Of a stretch of 64,000 bases of DNA, positions 25,575 through 33,895 are shown one piece after another. This DNA comes from Fulvivirga marina (GTDB taxonomy: Bacteria > Bacteroidota > Bacteroidia > Cytophagales > Cyclobacteriaceae): NCBI RefSeq assembly GCF_016775155.1, contig NZ_JAEUGD010000058.1, positions 1 to 64,000 on the forward strand, in the 5' to 3' direction. The notes beneath the pieces are model-generated. The model was not told the origin of the DNA. It saw nothing but the letters and a program-made list of their open reading frames with translations, and searched no databases. Position numbers and translations under genes: made by a program. The stretch's first letter is position 1. Each line of letters opens with the position of its first letter.

Positions 25575-25754
25575 GCGAAACACATTATTATTTTATCATG
25601 ACGCCAAAGATCAAAAATCGGCTCAAACCAAAGATACTGGATAGGCATACGGGTGAAAGTCCCGCAGACCGTTCAAGGCGTTGCTTTGATGTGTTTCGCA
25701 GTGACCTATCCTATTTTATTCACTTATTAACCCATTTACATTATGCGAAACACA
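25575..25754 (+). promoter_or_regulatory. Candidate RNA switch leader, copy 2
   Basis: Same three-part layout as copy 1 with different bases at the variable end: GCGAAACACAT (25575-25585), ATGTGTTTCGC (25689-25699), and TGCGAAACACA (25744-25754) over the start codon. The middle segment pairs perfectly with both others, 11 bp each. The CTC/GAG of copy 1 has become ACA/TGT in all matching places. The 73-nt fold is kept: GGATAGG (25639-25645) with CCTATCC (25705-25711), and the second hairpin is now CAAGGC/GCTTTG, where A-U became G-U. Confidence 0.45.
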
Positions 25755-25801
25755 AATGGTCCGACCACCCGTCTCAAAGGCAATTATGCAGAGCCTATTG
25801 A
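25598..25801 (+). CDS. Hypothetical 67-residue leader ORF, module copy 2
   Basis: Paralogue of 24843-25046, same length, beginning MTPKIKNRLKPKILDRHTGE. An upstream in-frame ATG at 25568 exists, but the internal ATG matches the start position of copy 1. Overlaps the next ORF by 59 nt. Rich in Lys and Arg, no recognised domain. Whether it is translated as a protein, serves as a leader peptide, or only reflects the structured RNA is open. Confidence 0.45.
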   Translation: MTPKIKNRLKPKILDRHTGESPADRSRRCFDVFRSDLSYFIHLLTHLHYAKHKWSDHPSQRQLCRAY

Positions 25802-26006
25802 TGGCTCTGAAATTCTCAACACCCTAACCCCTGCCGAGCACGAATTTATTAGCTGCATTAAACTTCTTGGGGTTGACGAATTGATCTTTTCCTTAAAAAT
25901 GATTCACAATTTAGCCTTGTATCATACCGAACTAGTTATTGATCAGGAGGAAAAGAATGCTCTTTTTAATCTAAAGGTTCTTTGGGAGGAGTTGCAAAAG
26001 CTTTAA
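25743..26006 (+). CDS. Hypothetical 87-residue protein, module copy 2
   Basis: Paralogue of 24988-25251: MRNTNGPTTRLKGNYAEPID, then the same helical acidic core (ISCIKLLGVDELIFSLKM) with few amino-acid changes (for example Ile to Val near the C terminus and Gln to His in the middle). The N-terminal ~15 residues differ more. Function unknown. Its start codon lies in the complementary segment described for the leader. Confidence 0.65.
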   Translation: MRNTNGPTTRLKGNYAEPIDGSEILNTLTPAEHEFISCIKLLGVDELIFSLKMIHNLALYHTELVIDQEEKNALFNLKVLWEELQKL

Positions 26007-26013
26007 TTTTTAT

Positions 26014-26041
26014 GGGGCTGTTCTTTGGGGATGGCCCTTTT
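26014..26041 (+). terminator. Terminator-like hairpin, module copy 2
   Basis: GGGGCTGT (26014-26021) and ATGGCCCT (26031-26038) with a TTT tail, one base longer in the loop than in copy 1. Confidence 0.5.
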
Positions 26042-26042
26042 G

Positions 26043-26870
26043 CTTATCTGTATAGGACACAAGCAGTTTTCTAGAAAAACGCTTGTTTTGATATACACTT
26101 TATGGGTAAATGGTCAGGAGTATGATCCAAATAGAAATGTGAAAAATCGTTTGCTTTTAAGTATTCTTACAAAACGCTTTATTTTAAAACGAACATATGC
26201 ACGCTTGCCAAATACTACAGCCTGAACTTTCCCAACATCTCCTTCTATTTTCCCAATACTGCTAATCCAATTGCAACAAATCTAAATCTAGCTTAACCTG
26301 ATATCTCTGTCAATACCCAACCTTGGGTATTTTTTAGGAAATCTGCCTTGAAATAAGAATAGAGCAAGATAAAAAAGACAAAAAATGATGCCCGCCACAA
26401 GACCCCCCCTTGCTTTTGAAGCTAAACACCCTCTGTCCTACGGACATCTCCCTCAAGGGAGAAATTAGTGAGTAGATATCAGTCATGCAACAGGTCGGGT
26501 TTGGCTAGTGCTTTTAAGTTCGGGATTCCAGATATTTTCTCTGTTGCTCTACGAAAATTCCAGAATGACAGTGTTATATATTTTGTCGGCTCTATACTCA
26601 TAAAGTACAAGCTAATTCAACACTGCCATGTATATCCTACCTTAATTCACCAAATTTCACAAGGTATACGACCTTAATACTGGTATTTTTTTACCAAAAT
26701 TGATACGAAAATTATCAAAAATATGCATATGTCTGTAGTTTTACTTTTCTTTACATTAAAAACATAAATTCAAATCACTGCTTATCAACAATTTACAGCT
26801 CATCTTAACACTACTCACAAGGCCTACTCATCTGTTCTCATAACTTGTTTTGTAACTCAATTTTCAACAT
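26043..26870. other. Long non-coding spacer before the polysaccharide locus
   Basis: About 830 nt without a gene I can support; short open frames here lack any protein-like features. It contains the second copy of the CTGTCCTAC repeat (26433-26453) followed by a small hairpin CTCCCTCAAGGGAG, and just upstream of the AraC gene the dyad TTGATA-N7-TATCAA (26700-26718) and TGGTA-T7-TACCA near 26681-26697, which could be operator sites. Confidence 0.45.
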
Positions 26871-27752
26871 ATGTCAACGATCAGGAAAAATGTACATCGA
26901 GAAATAACTCCACTAGCACCCCAGGACAGCTTTCTGGTATTCGAGAGGGTTAAGCAACATTTTGATTTCCCCATCCATTTTCATCCTGAATTTGAATTAA
27001 ACTTCATTCATAATGGAAAGGGCTGCCGCAGAGTGGTTGGTGATAGTATGGAAGAGATCGATGATATTGAGCTGGTCATGGTCGGCCCCAATTTGGAACA
27101 TGGCTGGGAAACCTATAAATGCCAAAGTGCAAGAATACACGAGGTTACCATCCAGTTCCACAATGATCTGTTTGATGACAGAATGCTCTCGAGGCAAATA
27201 TTTAAGCCTATCAGGGACCTGTTTAATCGATCAAATCACGGTATACTGTTCTCTAACAAAATAGCCAAAGAGCTTATGCCAAGGATAGTTTCCCTATCCA
27301 AGATTGATAGTATCGATTACTTTTTGGAGCTTATTTCCATCCTTCAGGACCTGGCCAATTCCAGAAATCAAAGGTTACTCTCCACCTATAGTTCGCGTAA
27401 CTCCAAGTTTGAGAACAGCAAACTGATTGAAAAGGTGTATACCTATATACAAGAAAATTTTGACAGAAAAATAACATTGACAGAAATATCCGACCTGGTA
27501 AATATGAGTCCGGTCTCATTCAACCGCTTTATAAAAAAGCGTACTGGTAAAACCTTTATTGAGTACACCAACGACACGCGTATAAGCTACGCTACCCGTT
27601 GGCTAATTGAAACAGATCTGAGTATTGGCGAGATTGGTTTTAAATGTGGGTTTAACAACATTGCTAATTTTAACCGCGTATTCAAAAAAGCCAAAAACTG
27701 CACTCCAAGTGAGTTTAGGGCTGAATTTCAAGGCATAAGAAGGGTCTTGTAA
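26871..27752 (+). CDS. AraC family transcriptional regulator
   Basis: 293 residues: an N-terminal cupin-like ligand domain (about 20-110, FHFPIHFHPEFELNFI-like with FPIHFHPEFELNF and the GPNLEHGW motif) and a C-terminal AraC DNA-binding domain (about 190-290) with both HTH units visible (ITLTEISDLVNMSPVSFNRF and LSIGEIGFKCGFNNIANFNRVFKK). First gene of the polysaccharide locus and likely its activator, sensing a sugar such as mannobiose or cellobiose; the ligand is inferred from context only. A hybrid two-component sensor, common in such loci, is absent here. Confidence 0.92.
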   Translation: MSTIRKNVHREITPLAPQDSFLVFERVKQHFDFPIHFHPEFELNFIHNGKGCRRVVGDSMEEIDDIELVMVGPNLEHGWETYKCQSARIHEVTIQFHNDLFDDRMLSRQIFKPIRDLFNRSNHGILFSNKIAKELMPRIVSLSKIDSIDYFLELISILQDLANSRNQRLLSTYSSRNSKFENSKLIEKVYTYIQENFDRKITLTEISDLVNMSPVSFNRFIKKRTGKTFIEYTNDTRISYATRWLIETDLSIGEIGFKCGFNNIANFNRVFKKAKNCTPSEFRAEFQGIRRVL

Positions 27753-27865
27753 TTTACTGTCAGGTTTTATCAAAAGCCTATTAAATTGTATCAATATTTG
27801 ATGAATTAAGGCAAATAGGATAGTACGCAATGGCATAACTTTATTCACTTAAAAATTGTGATAAT

Positions 27866-28948
27866 ATGCGTTATAATATTCTATTCTTTTTAATGGTATC
27901 TCTCCTTGCATGCAAAGAGCAAGAAACACTAAATTTTTACAAAAATAATGGGGGGACCCCTTTTATAAGCAATGGACGGGTAGAGCCTCTTGCAGATAGT
28001 ACTATTGTTTTAATCGGCTCAGGTTCTTCAGTGGAATTTATGGTTGAAGGTGATTCTTTGAATATACATTTAAGGTCAGGTGGGCCATCATACAACTATA
28101 TCTTGCTGGAAGTTAACGACCAGTATCTGGGTCGATTTAAAATTGAACAGGGTAAAGAAATTATTCCGCTGAAGTTAGATAAAAAACAATCAAAAGTTGG
28201 GATTTATAAGGCTACAGAGGCTGCTAATGGCACCGTTATATTTCTTGGAGCTGAAGCACAAAAAATATCACCTCTCAAAAAAAACAGCGTAGCGTTAATA
28301 GAATTCATTGGCAACTCCATTACCTGCGGCATGGGTGCAGACACCACGGATGCTCCATGTGGATCAAAAGAGTGGTTTGATCAGCACAATGCATATTTGG
28401 CATATGGCCCGCGCGTAGCCAGGGCGCTGAACACCTCATTTAAGTTAAGTTCTGTTTCAGGCATCGGCATGTACAGAAACTGGAATGATGAAAATATTGA
28501 TGAACCCATCATGCCACAGGTCTATGAGAACTTATACCTAAACACCGACAGCTCCAAAAAAGCGGACTTCTCTATGCACCCTGACATTGTAAGTATATGC
28601 CTGGGCACCAACGACCTGTCAGTTGGCGATGGTGTAAAACCCCGGCTGCCTTTCAATCAGGAAAAGTTTGTTGATAATTACACCAAATTTGTAAAGAATA
28701 TCTTTAGTCATTACCCCAATACCAAAGTAGCTTTATTAACCAGTCCTATGGTTTCTGGCACAAAAGGCGACACATTGATTGCCTGCCTGAAAAAAGTCAA
28801 AGAAAACATAGGTACCGAGACTGTATCAATTTTTGAATTTGATGAAGTGCCACCGACAGGGTGCTCTTGGCACCCTTCCATATCAGAACATAAGCAAATG
28901 GCGGAACAACTTGAACCCTTTTTTAGAGATATACTCAATAATGAATAA
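27866..28948 (+). CDS. CE2-like acetyl esterase, lipoprotein
   Basis: 360 residues with a lipoprotein signal (LMVSLLAC, Cys16). The N-terminal ~125 residues form the beta-sandwich found in CE2 carbohydrate esterases, followed by an SGNH hydrolase domain. Catalytic elements: Ser151 in EFIGNSITCGMG, the SGNH-type LGTNDLS, and His in TGCSWHPSISEH near residue 340. CE2 enzymes remove O-acetyl groups from xylan, glucomannan or oligosaccharides. In this locus, deacetylation of acetylated glucomannan at the cell surface is the natural reading. It follows the AraC gene by ~110 nt and precedes the SASA esterase. Confidence 0.88.
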   Translation: MRYNILFFLMVSLLACKEQETLNFYKNNGGTPFISNGRVEPLADSTIVLIGSGSSVEFMVEGDSLNIHLRSGGPSYNYILLEVNDQYLGRFKIEQGKEIIPLKLDKKQSKVGIYKATEAANGTVIFLGAEAQKISPLKKNSVALIEFIGNSITCGMGADTTDAPCGSKEWFDQHNAYLAYGPRVARALNTSFKLSSVSGIGMYRNWNDENIDEPIMPQVYENLYLNTDSSKKADFSMHPDIVSICLGTNDLSVGDGVKPRLPFNQEKFVDNYTKFVKNIFSHYPNTKVALLTSPMVSGTKGDTLIACLKKVKENIGTETVSIFEFDEVPPTGCSWHPSISEHKQMAEQLEPFFRDILNNE

Positions 28949-29046
28949 TGAAGTTATTTTGAGTTTCGGGGCATGAGATTCTTTTAATGAAAATTGTATT
29001 TTCAATGCCCTCCCTCTCTAAAAAAGCAATATGAAATATTTAAGAG

Positions 29047-30429
29047 ATGAATAAGATTATATATTACACCTTAATTCTATTATTCGTGGCAACCGGCACT
29101 TCTTTTTCTAACGTAAGCCTGCCCTCTGTTTTTGCAGACCACATGGTGCTGCAACAAAATGCCGAAGTGAAACTTTGGGGATGGGGCAATCCTATGGAGG
29201 AAATTACAGTCACCACAAGCTGGGATTCCGTTGAAGTTAAAACAAAAGCGGACAGACATGCCAATTGGCAGGTATTACTCAAAACACCCCTAGCAGGAGG
29301 TCCTTATTCGATCACTATTAAGGGGTATAATCAGGTAACCCTTAACGATGTTTTAATTGGAGAAGTCTGGCTCTGCTCAGGCCAGTCCAATATGGAGTGG
29401 ACTCCCTCAGCGGGGATAACAAATGGTGAAGAAGCCATCAAAAATGCTAACTTTCCTGAAATACGCTTTTTTAATGTCGTTAAAAACAGCGCTGACAGCC
29501 CTCAACTAGATCTCAAGGGTGAATGGCAAGTCTGCACACCTAATACGATGCAATATTCCAGTGCTGTTGCCTATTTTTTTGGAAAGAAACTTCACGAAAA
29601 CTTAGATGTCCCGATCGGGCTGGTCAACTCCAGCTGGGGAGGAACCCCCGCAGAAACATGGATACCACAGAATGTGATCAATGCCGACCAAACACTAAAG
29701 AAAGCCTCTCAAAAATTAAAGGCAGAAACATGGTGTCCCAGCGAACCAGGCAGAACTTACAATGCGATGATCGCTCCTCTGGTTGGTTTTAAATTGGCTG
29801 GCATCATCTGGTATCAGGGCGAAACCAACACCGCCAACCCCGACACCTATCAGCATACATTCACTGCATTAATCCGGTCATGGAGGGATAATTGGACCCA
29901 ACAACTTCCATTTTATTATGCTCAAATAGCGCCCTATGAATATGGCTCACCAGAGTCTGGTGTAAAAGTACGGGAGGCCCAAAGACGCACATTAGTAGTG
30001 CCTAATACCGGAATGGTCATGACCAGCGACATTTGTACCACAGATGATATCCACCCCAGAAATAAACTGGATGTTGGGTTAAGGTTTGCCAATATTGCCC
30101 TGAAAAATCATTACCATACTGTTCAGGGCATTGTAGAAGGGCCTTTGCTGGATTCTGTATCCTTTAAGGGGAAAAAGGCTTACGTGTATTTTAAACATGC
30201 AGAGGGACTTTACTTAAAAAATAAAGACCATCTTTTTGAAGTAGCCGGGGTGGATAAGGTCTTCTATGCCGCCAAAGGTACTTTAAAGAAAAGTATGTTC
30301 ATCGTTACTTCTGATAGGGTAAGCGAGCCAAAATATGTCCGGTATGCATGGGGCAACACGAGTATATCCAATATATTCAATAAAGCCAACCTGCCAGCTT
30401 CCAGTTTTACCACAGAAACGTCCGAATGA
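29047..30429 (+). CDS. Sialate O-acetylesterase-family (SASA) esterase
   Basis: 460-residue secreted esterase with signal peptide ending near GTSFS. Opening motif LPSVFADHMVLQQ and WGWG are typical of the family, and the SGNH blocks are clear: GEVWLCSGQSNMEW (Ser114), GLVNSSWGGTPAETW, GIIWYQGETN and the catalytic DDIHPRNK. Members in plant-polysaccharide loci act as acetyl xylan or acetyl mannan esterases rather than on sialic acid, and I infer that here. It belongs to the CE2-SASA-GH3-GH5 gene run, with gaps of about 100, 60 and 10 nt. Confidence 0.9.
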   Translation: MNKIIYYTLILLFVATGTSFSNVSLPSVFADHMVLQQNAEVKLWGWGNPMEEITVTTSWDSVEVKTKADRHANWQVLLKTPLAGGPYSITIKGYNQVTLNDVLIGEVWLCSGQSNMEWTPSAGITNGEEAIKNANFPEIRFFNVVKNSADSPQLDLKGEWQVCTPNTMQYSSAVAYFFGKKLHENLDVPIGLVNSSWGGTPAETWIPQNVINADQTLKKASQKLKAETWCPSEPGRTYNAMIAPLVGFKLAGIIWYQGETNTANPDTYQHTFTALIRSWRDNWTQQLPFYYAQIAPYEYGSPESGVKVREAQRRTLVVPNTGMVMTSDICTTDDIHPRNKLDVGLRFANIALKNHYHTVQGIVEGPLLDSVSFKGKKAYVYFKHAEGLYLKNKDHLFEVAGVDKVFYAAKGTLKKSMFIVTSDRVSEPKYVRYAWGNTSISNIFNKANLPASSFTTETSE

Positions 30430-30490
30430 GTATCCAGGATTTGAAGGACTAGTTCTTTAAAACAATGAAGTAACAAAAATCATCCTTACT

Positions 30491-32707
30491 ATGGAATTTC
30501 AGAAAAACACTACCATAGATCAAAAAGTAGATTCACTTCTAGCCATGATGACCCTTGAGGAGAAGGTTGGACAAATGAATCAATACAATGGTTTTTGGGA
30601 TGTAACAGGCCCATCCCAAAGGGAAGATATGGCCTGGAAATATGAGCACCTAAGAAAAGGCTGGGTGGGATCCATGTTATCAGTACGGGGCGCAAAAGAA
30701 GTTCGTGCTGTTCAGAAAATTGCCGTCGAGGAAACCCGGTTGGGCATCCCGCTTATTATTGGATTTGATGTAATCCATGGCTACAAAACCTTAAGCCCAA
30801 TCCCACTGGCTGAAGCCGCAAGCTGGGATTTGGAGGCTATTAAAAAGTCTGCATCTGTGGCAGCCGCAGAGGCATCTGCTTCCGGTATCAACTGGACATT
30901 CGGACCTATGGTTGACATTTCCAGGGATGCACGCTGGGGGCGGGTGATGGAAGGCGCCGGGGAAGATCCGTTTTTGGGCTGCAAAGTAGCCGTAGCACGA
31001 GTGAAGGGATTTCAGGGAGAAGATCTGTCAGCCGTAAACACTATTGCAGCCTGCGCCAAGCATTTTGCTGCTTATGGTTTTGTAGAAGCTGGCAAAGAAT
31101 ATAACACAGCCGACATAGGCCCCTCTACCTTACACAACGTGGTTTTACCTCCCTTTAAAGCTGCCGTGAATGCGGGTGTGCGAACCTTGATGAATTCCTT
31201 CAATGAACTTAATGGCATTCCTCTTACCGGCCACTCCTCCTTGCAGAGAGATATCCTGAAAGGCGAATGGGGCTTTAACGGATTTGTGGTGTCTGATTGG
31301 GCATCCATTGCTGAAATGATCCCCTGGGGCCATGCAAAAGACAAAAGAGAAGCAGCAAAAATAGCAGCAACCGCCGGCTCTGATATGGACATGGAGGGAT
31401 ATATATACGTTGAGGAACTGGCACAGCTGGTTAGGGATGGAGTTGTAGAAGAAGCCTTAATTGACGATGCGGTAAGAAGAATCTTATACTTAAAATTTGA
31501 ATTAGGCCTTTTTGATGATCCCTACAAATACTGTAATGAAGCCCGAGAAAAAGAAACTATCGGCTGTGAAGAGCACAGGCAAGCGGTGCTGGATATGGCC
31601 AAAAAGTCCATTGTGCTTCTGAAGAATGAAGGGCATTTACTCCCACTAAAAAAAGATGGCCAAAAAATAGCTTTAATCGGCCCTTTGGTCGCTGATAAAA
31701 ACAGCCCTTTGGGAAGTTGGAGAATTGCATCAGAGGACCATACAGCCGTTTCTATATTGGAAGGGATGCAGGAATATGCCGGCAATTCCCTTATTTACAA
31801 AAAAGGAGTAGACCTTACAGTAGGAGAAACTGCATTTACCCAGGAAACAACCATCAATAAGACAGACCGATCAGGTTTCGATGAAGCCATAGAAGCAGCC
31901 CGACAGGTCGATGTAGTCGTTATGGTCTTGGGTGAGCATGGCTTTCAAACCGGTGAGGGAAGAAGCAGAACAGATCTTCAATTACCCGGGCTCCAGCAAG
32001 TGCTGTTAGAAGCAGTTTCTAAAGTGAATCCGAACATAGTTTTGGTATTAAACAACGGTAGGCCATTGGCCATTACATGGGCAGATAAACATATCCCTGC
32101 TATTGTAGAAGCCTGGCAGTTGGGTACGGAATCAGGGCGGGCCATTGCTCAGGTATTATATGGTGATTATAACCCCAGCGGAAAGCTGCCCATGACTTTT
32201 CCCAGGAACGTAGGTCAGGTACCCATCTATTATAACAGGAAAAATACAGGCAGGCCTTTCCCCAACATCGATGACCCGCAAAACGTATTTTGGACACATT
32301 ACAGCGATGTAGACAACACCCCCTTATACCCTTTTGGGTATGGGTTGAGCTATACGCAATTCTCACACAAAAATTTACGGCTGGATAAAGATACAGCCGA
32401 GGTAGGTGATAGTATCGAAGTAAGTGTAGATGTAACCAATACCGGTGACAGGGAAGGAAAGGAAGTAGTCCAACTTTATATTCGGGACCTTGTGGGCAGT
32501 GTAACACGCCCCATTAAAGAGCTTAAAGGTTTTGAATTGGTTGAATTAAAAGTCGGCGAAACGAAAACAATCCGGTTTACCCTGGATCATTCTACACTTG
32601 GTTTTTACAATAACGATGGCCGTTATATAGTTGAGCCAGGAGATTTTAAAGTATTTGTCGGGGGTGATTCGAATGCTTCACTCACGGCTGATTTTAGTTT
32701 ACATTAA
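30491..32707 (+). CDS. GH3 beta-glucosidase
   Basis: 738 residues with the usual GH3 layout: (beta/alpha)8 domain, alpha/beta sandwich and C-terminal FN3-like domain (from about 650). The nucleophile is Asp269 in GFVVSDWASI; GRVMEGAGEDP and KHFAAYG are conserved substrate-binding blocks. Family members in such loci release glucose from cello- or gluco-oligosaccharides. Unusually for BglX-type enzymes in Bacteroidota, no signal peptide is visible: the protein starts MEFQKNTTIDQKVDSLLAMM at the canonical family start. A cytoplasmic location would suit mannosyl-gluco-oligosaccharides imported whole. No in-frame upstream start with a signal sequence was seen. Confidence 0.92.
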   Translation: MEFQKNTTIDQKVDSLLAMMTLEEKVGQMNQYNGFWDVTGPSQREDMAWKYEHLRKGWVGSMLSVRGAKEVRAVQKIAVEETRLGIPLIIGFDVIHGYKTLSPIPLAEAASWDLEAIKKSASVAAAEASASGINWTFGPMVDISRDARWGRVMEGAGEDPFLGCKVAVARVKGFQGEDLSAVNTIAACAKHFAAYGFVEAGKEYNTADIGPSTLHNVVLPPFKAAVNAGVRTLMNSFNELNGIPLTGHSSLQRDILKGEWGFNGFVVSDWASIAEMIPWGHAKDKREAAKIAATAGSDMDMEGYIYVEELAQLVRDGVVEEALIDDAVRRILYLKFELGLFDDPYKYCNEAREKETIGCEEHRQAVLDMAKKSIVLLKNEGHLLPLKKDGQKIALIGPLVADKNSPLGSWRIASEDHTAVSILEGMQEYAGNSLIYKKGVDLTVGETAFTQETTINKTDRSGFDEAIEAARQVDVVVMVLGEHGFQTGEGRSRTDLQLPGLQQVLLEAVSKVNPNIVLVLNNGRPLAITWADKHIPAIVEAWQLGTESGRAIAQVLYGDYNPSGKLPMTFPRNVGQVPIYYNRKNTGRPFPNIDDPQNVFWTHYSDVDNTPLYPFGYGLSYTQFSHKNLRLDKDTAEVGDSIEVSVDVTNTGDREGKEVVQLYIRDLVGSVTRPIKELKGFELVELKVGETKTIRFTLDHSTLGFYNNDGRYIVEPGDFKVFVGGDSNASLTADFSLH

Positions 32708-32718
32708 AATACAATTTG

Positions 32719-33720
32719 ATGAGATTATCAGGTTTTAAAGCATTAGTGACGTTTATTTTTATTTTGGGAATGTCTTCTGCATTTGCTCAGGAGATGGACA
32801 GGATAAAGGTTGTTAACAACAACTTTGTAAAGGCAGATGGCCAGCTCATAGTTTTCAGGGGTTATAGTACCAGTGATCCCGACAAGCTGGAAAGCCAGGG
32901 GTATTGGAATAAGGCATATTTCGAAGAAATAAAGAAATGGGGAGCCAACATCGTGCGGTTTCCAATCCACCCTCCTGCATGGAGCAAACGAGGCAAAGAA
33001 AATTATCTCAAGTTACTGGATCAAGGGATCAAATGGGCTGGAGATCTGGGTATGTACGTGATCATTGACTGGCACAGCATAGGTAACCTAAGAACAGCAA
33101 TGTACCAGTCTGATATTTACGACACGAACCTCAAGCAGACTTATGATTTTTGGCGAACCATTGGTGTCAGGTATGGAAAGAATCCTGTAGTAGCTTTTTA
33201 TGAGCTTTATAATGAACCTACGACCTATGATAATACCCTGGGAACGGCCACATGGGAACAATGGAAGGTCTTGAATGAGGAAATGATTACTATTGTACGG
33301 GCTAACGGAGGAGAAGGCATACCTCTTGTCGCCGGGTTTAACTGGGCCTATGACCTGACTCCTGTAAAAGATAATCCAATTGAGGCAGAAGGTATTGGTT
33401 ATGTTTGTCACCCGTACCCTCAAAAAAGAGAAGCTCCCTGGGAGGATAAGTGGACTGCCGACTGGGGTTTTGTAAAAGAAAAATACCCTGTAATATTAAC
33501 GGAAATAGGATTCTGCGGCCCTGAGGACCCCGGCGCCCACAGACCAGTAATCAGCGATGAAACCTACGGTGAAGCCATCACCAACTATTGCGACCAAAGG
33601 AATATATCTTATGTTGTTTGGGTATTCGACCAACAATGGGCTCCGAGACTTTATACTGACGATAACTACACACCTTCCCGACACGGGAAGTTTTTCAAGA
33701 AGAAGTTAAATAGTTATTAG
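32719..33720 (+). CDS. GH5 cellulase/endoglucanase
   Basis: 333 residues from the ATG at 32719 (a TTG directly before it is unlikely to be used). Signal peptide MRLSGFKALVTFIFILGMSSAFAQ. Single GH5 barrel with acid/base Glu166 in ELYNEPTTYD and nucleophile Glu262 in VILTEIGFCG, plus the conserved His in HPYP. The fold signatures resemble small endo-beta-1,4-glucanases more than the GH5_7 mannanases, so it may cut cello- or glucomannan chains. Last gene of the rightward run beginning at the AraC gene, 11 nt after GH3, followed by a terminator. Subfamily assignment is not certain. Confidence 0.88.
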   Translation: MRLSGFKALVTFIFILGMSSAFAQEMDRIKVVNNNFVKADGQLIVFRGYSTSDPDKLESQGYWNKAYFEEIKKWGANIVRFPIHPPAWSKRGKENYLKLLDQGIKWAGDLGMYVIIDWHSIGNLRTAMYQSDIYDTNLKQTYDFWRTIGVRYGKNPVVAFYELYNEPTTYDNTLGTATWEQWKVLNEEMITIVRANGGEGIPLVAGFNWAYDLTPVKDNPIEAEGIGYVCHPYPQKREAPWEDKWTADWGFVKEKYPVILTEIGFCGPEDPGAHRPVISDETYGEAITNYCDQRNISYVVWVFDQQWAPRLYTDDNYTPSRHGKFFKKKLNSY

Positions 33721-33731
33721 ATTAACAATTT

Positions 33732-33764
33732 AACCCTCCAAAGGTTTGAAACCCTTGGAGGGTT
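33732..33764. terminator. Bidirectional terminator after GH5 gene
   Basis: AACCCTCCAA (33732-33741) pairs perfectly with TTGGAGGGTT (33755-33764). Almost the same stem lies next to the intact GH27 gene at 38383-38415, where it also sits between convergent genes. Confidence 0.75.
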
Positions 33765-33779
33765 GGTTGGTAGTAAAAA

Positions 33780-33836
33780 TTAATCCAGCCTGATCATCAG
33801 CACATCGTGCACACCAATAGTGGCGTTAAGCTTGTG
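33780..33836 (-). pseudogene. 3'-end relic of a GH27 alpha-galactosidase gene
   Basis: Fifty-seven bases identical at 55 positions to the 3' end of the intact GH27 gene (38429-38485), encoding HKLNATIGVHDVLMIRLD and a stop on the minus strand. Homology ends abruptly at 33837. The adjacent hairpin is related too. This marks a lost or displaced GH27 copy between the GH5 gene and the two-component genes. Confidence 0.8.
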
Positions 33837-33895
33837 ACCAGTAAGGATTTTGCTTTTTAAACCGACATATCCAGTTTAGCAACTCATTGAGTATT

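Larger units (their letters stand above)
25522..26042 (+). repeat. Tandem module, copy 2
   Basis: 521-bp paralogue of 24763-25285 with the same gene order. The promoter segment around TATCTTTG (25563-25570) is identical over about 35 nt, while the transcript 5' segment is diverged. The copies are separated by 236 nt and face the same way, consistent with an old tandem duplication. Confidence 0.85.

Noticed and set aside
24816-25754. Retron or diversity-generating retroelement, because of repeated and complementary short segments.
   Set aside because: No reverse transcriptase in the window, the repeats are only 10-11 nt, and differences are not restricted to adenines.
26025-26225. Small open frame of 66 codons after module copy 2.
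   Set aside because: Overlaps the terminator-like hairpin, has no homologue next to copy 1, and shows no protein-like features.
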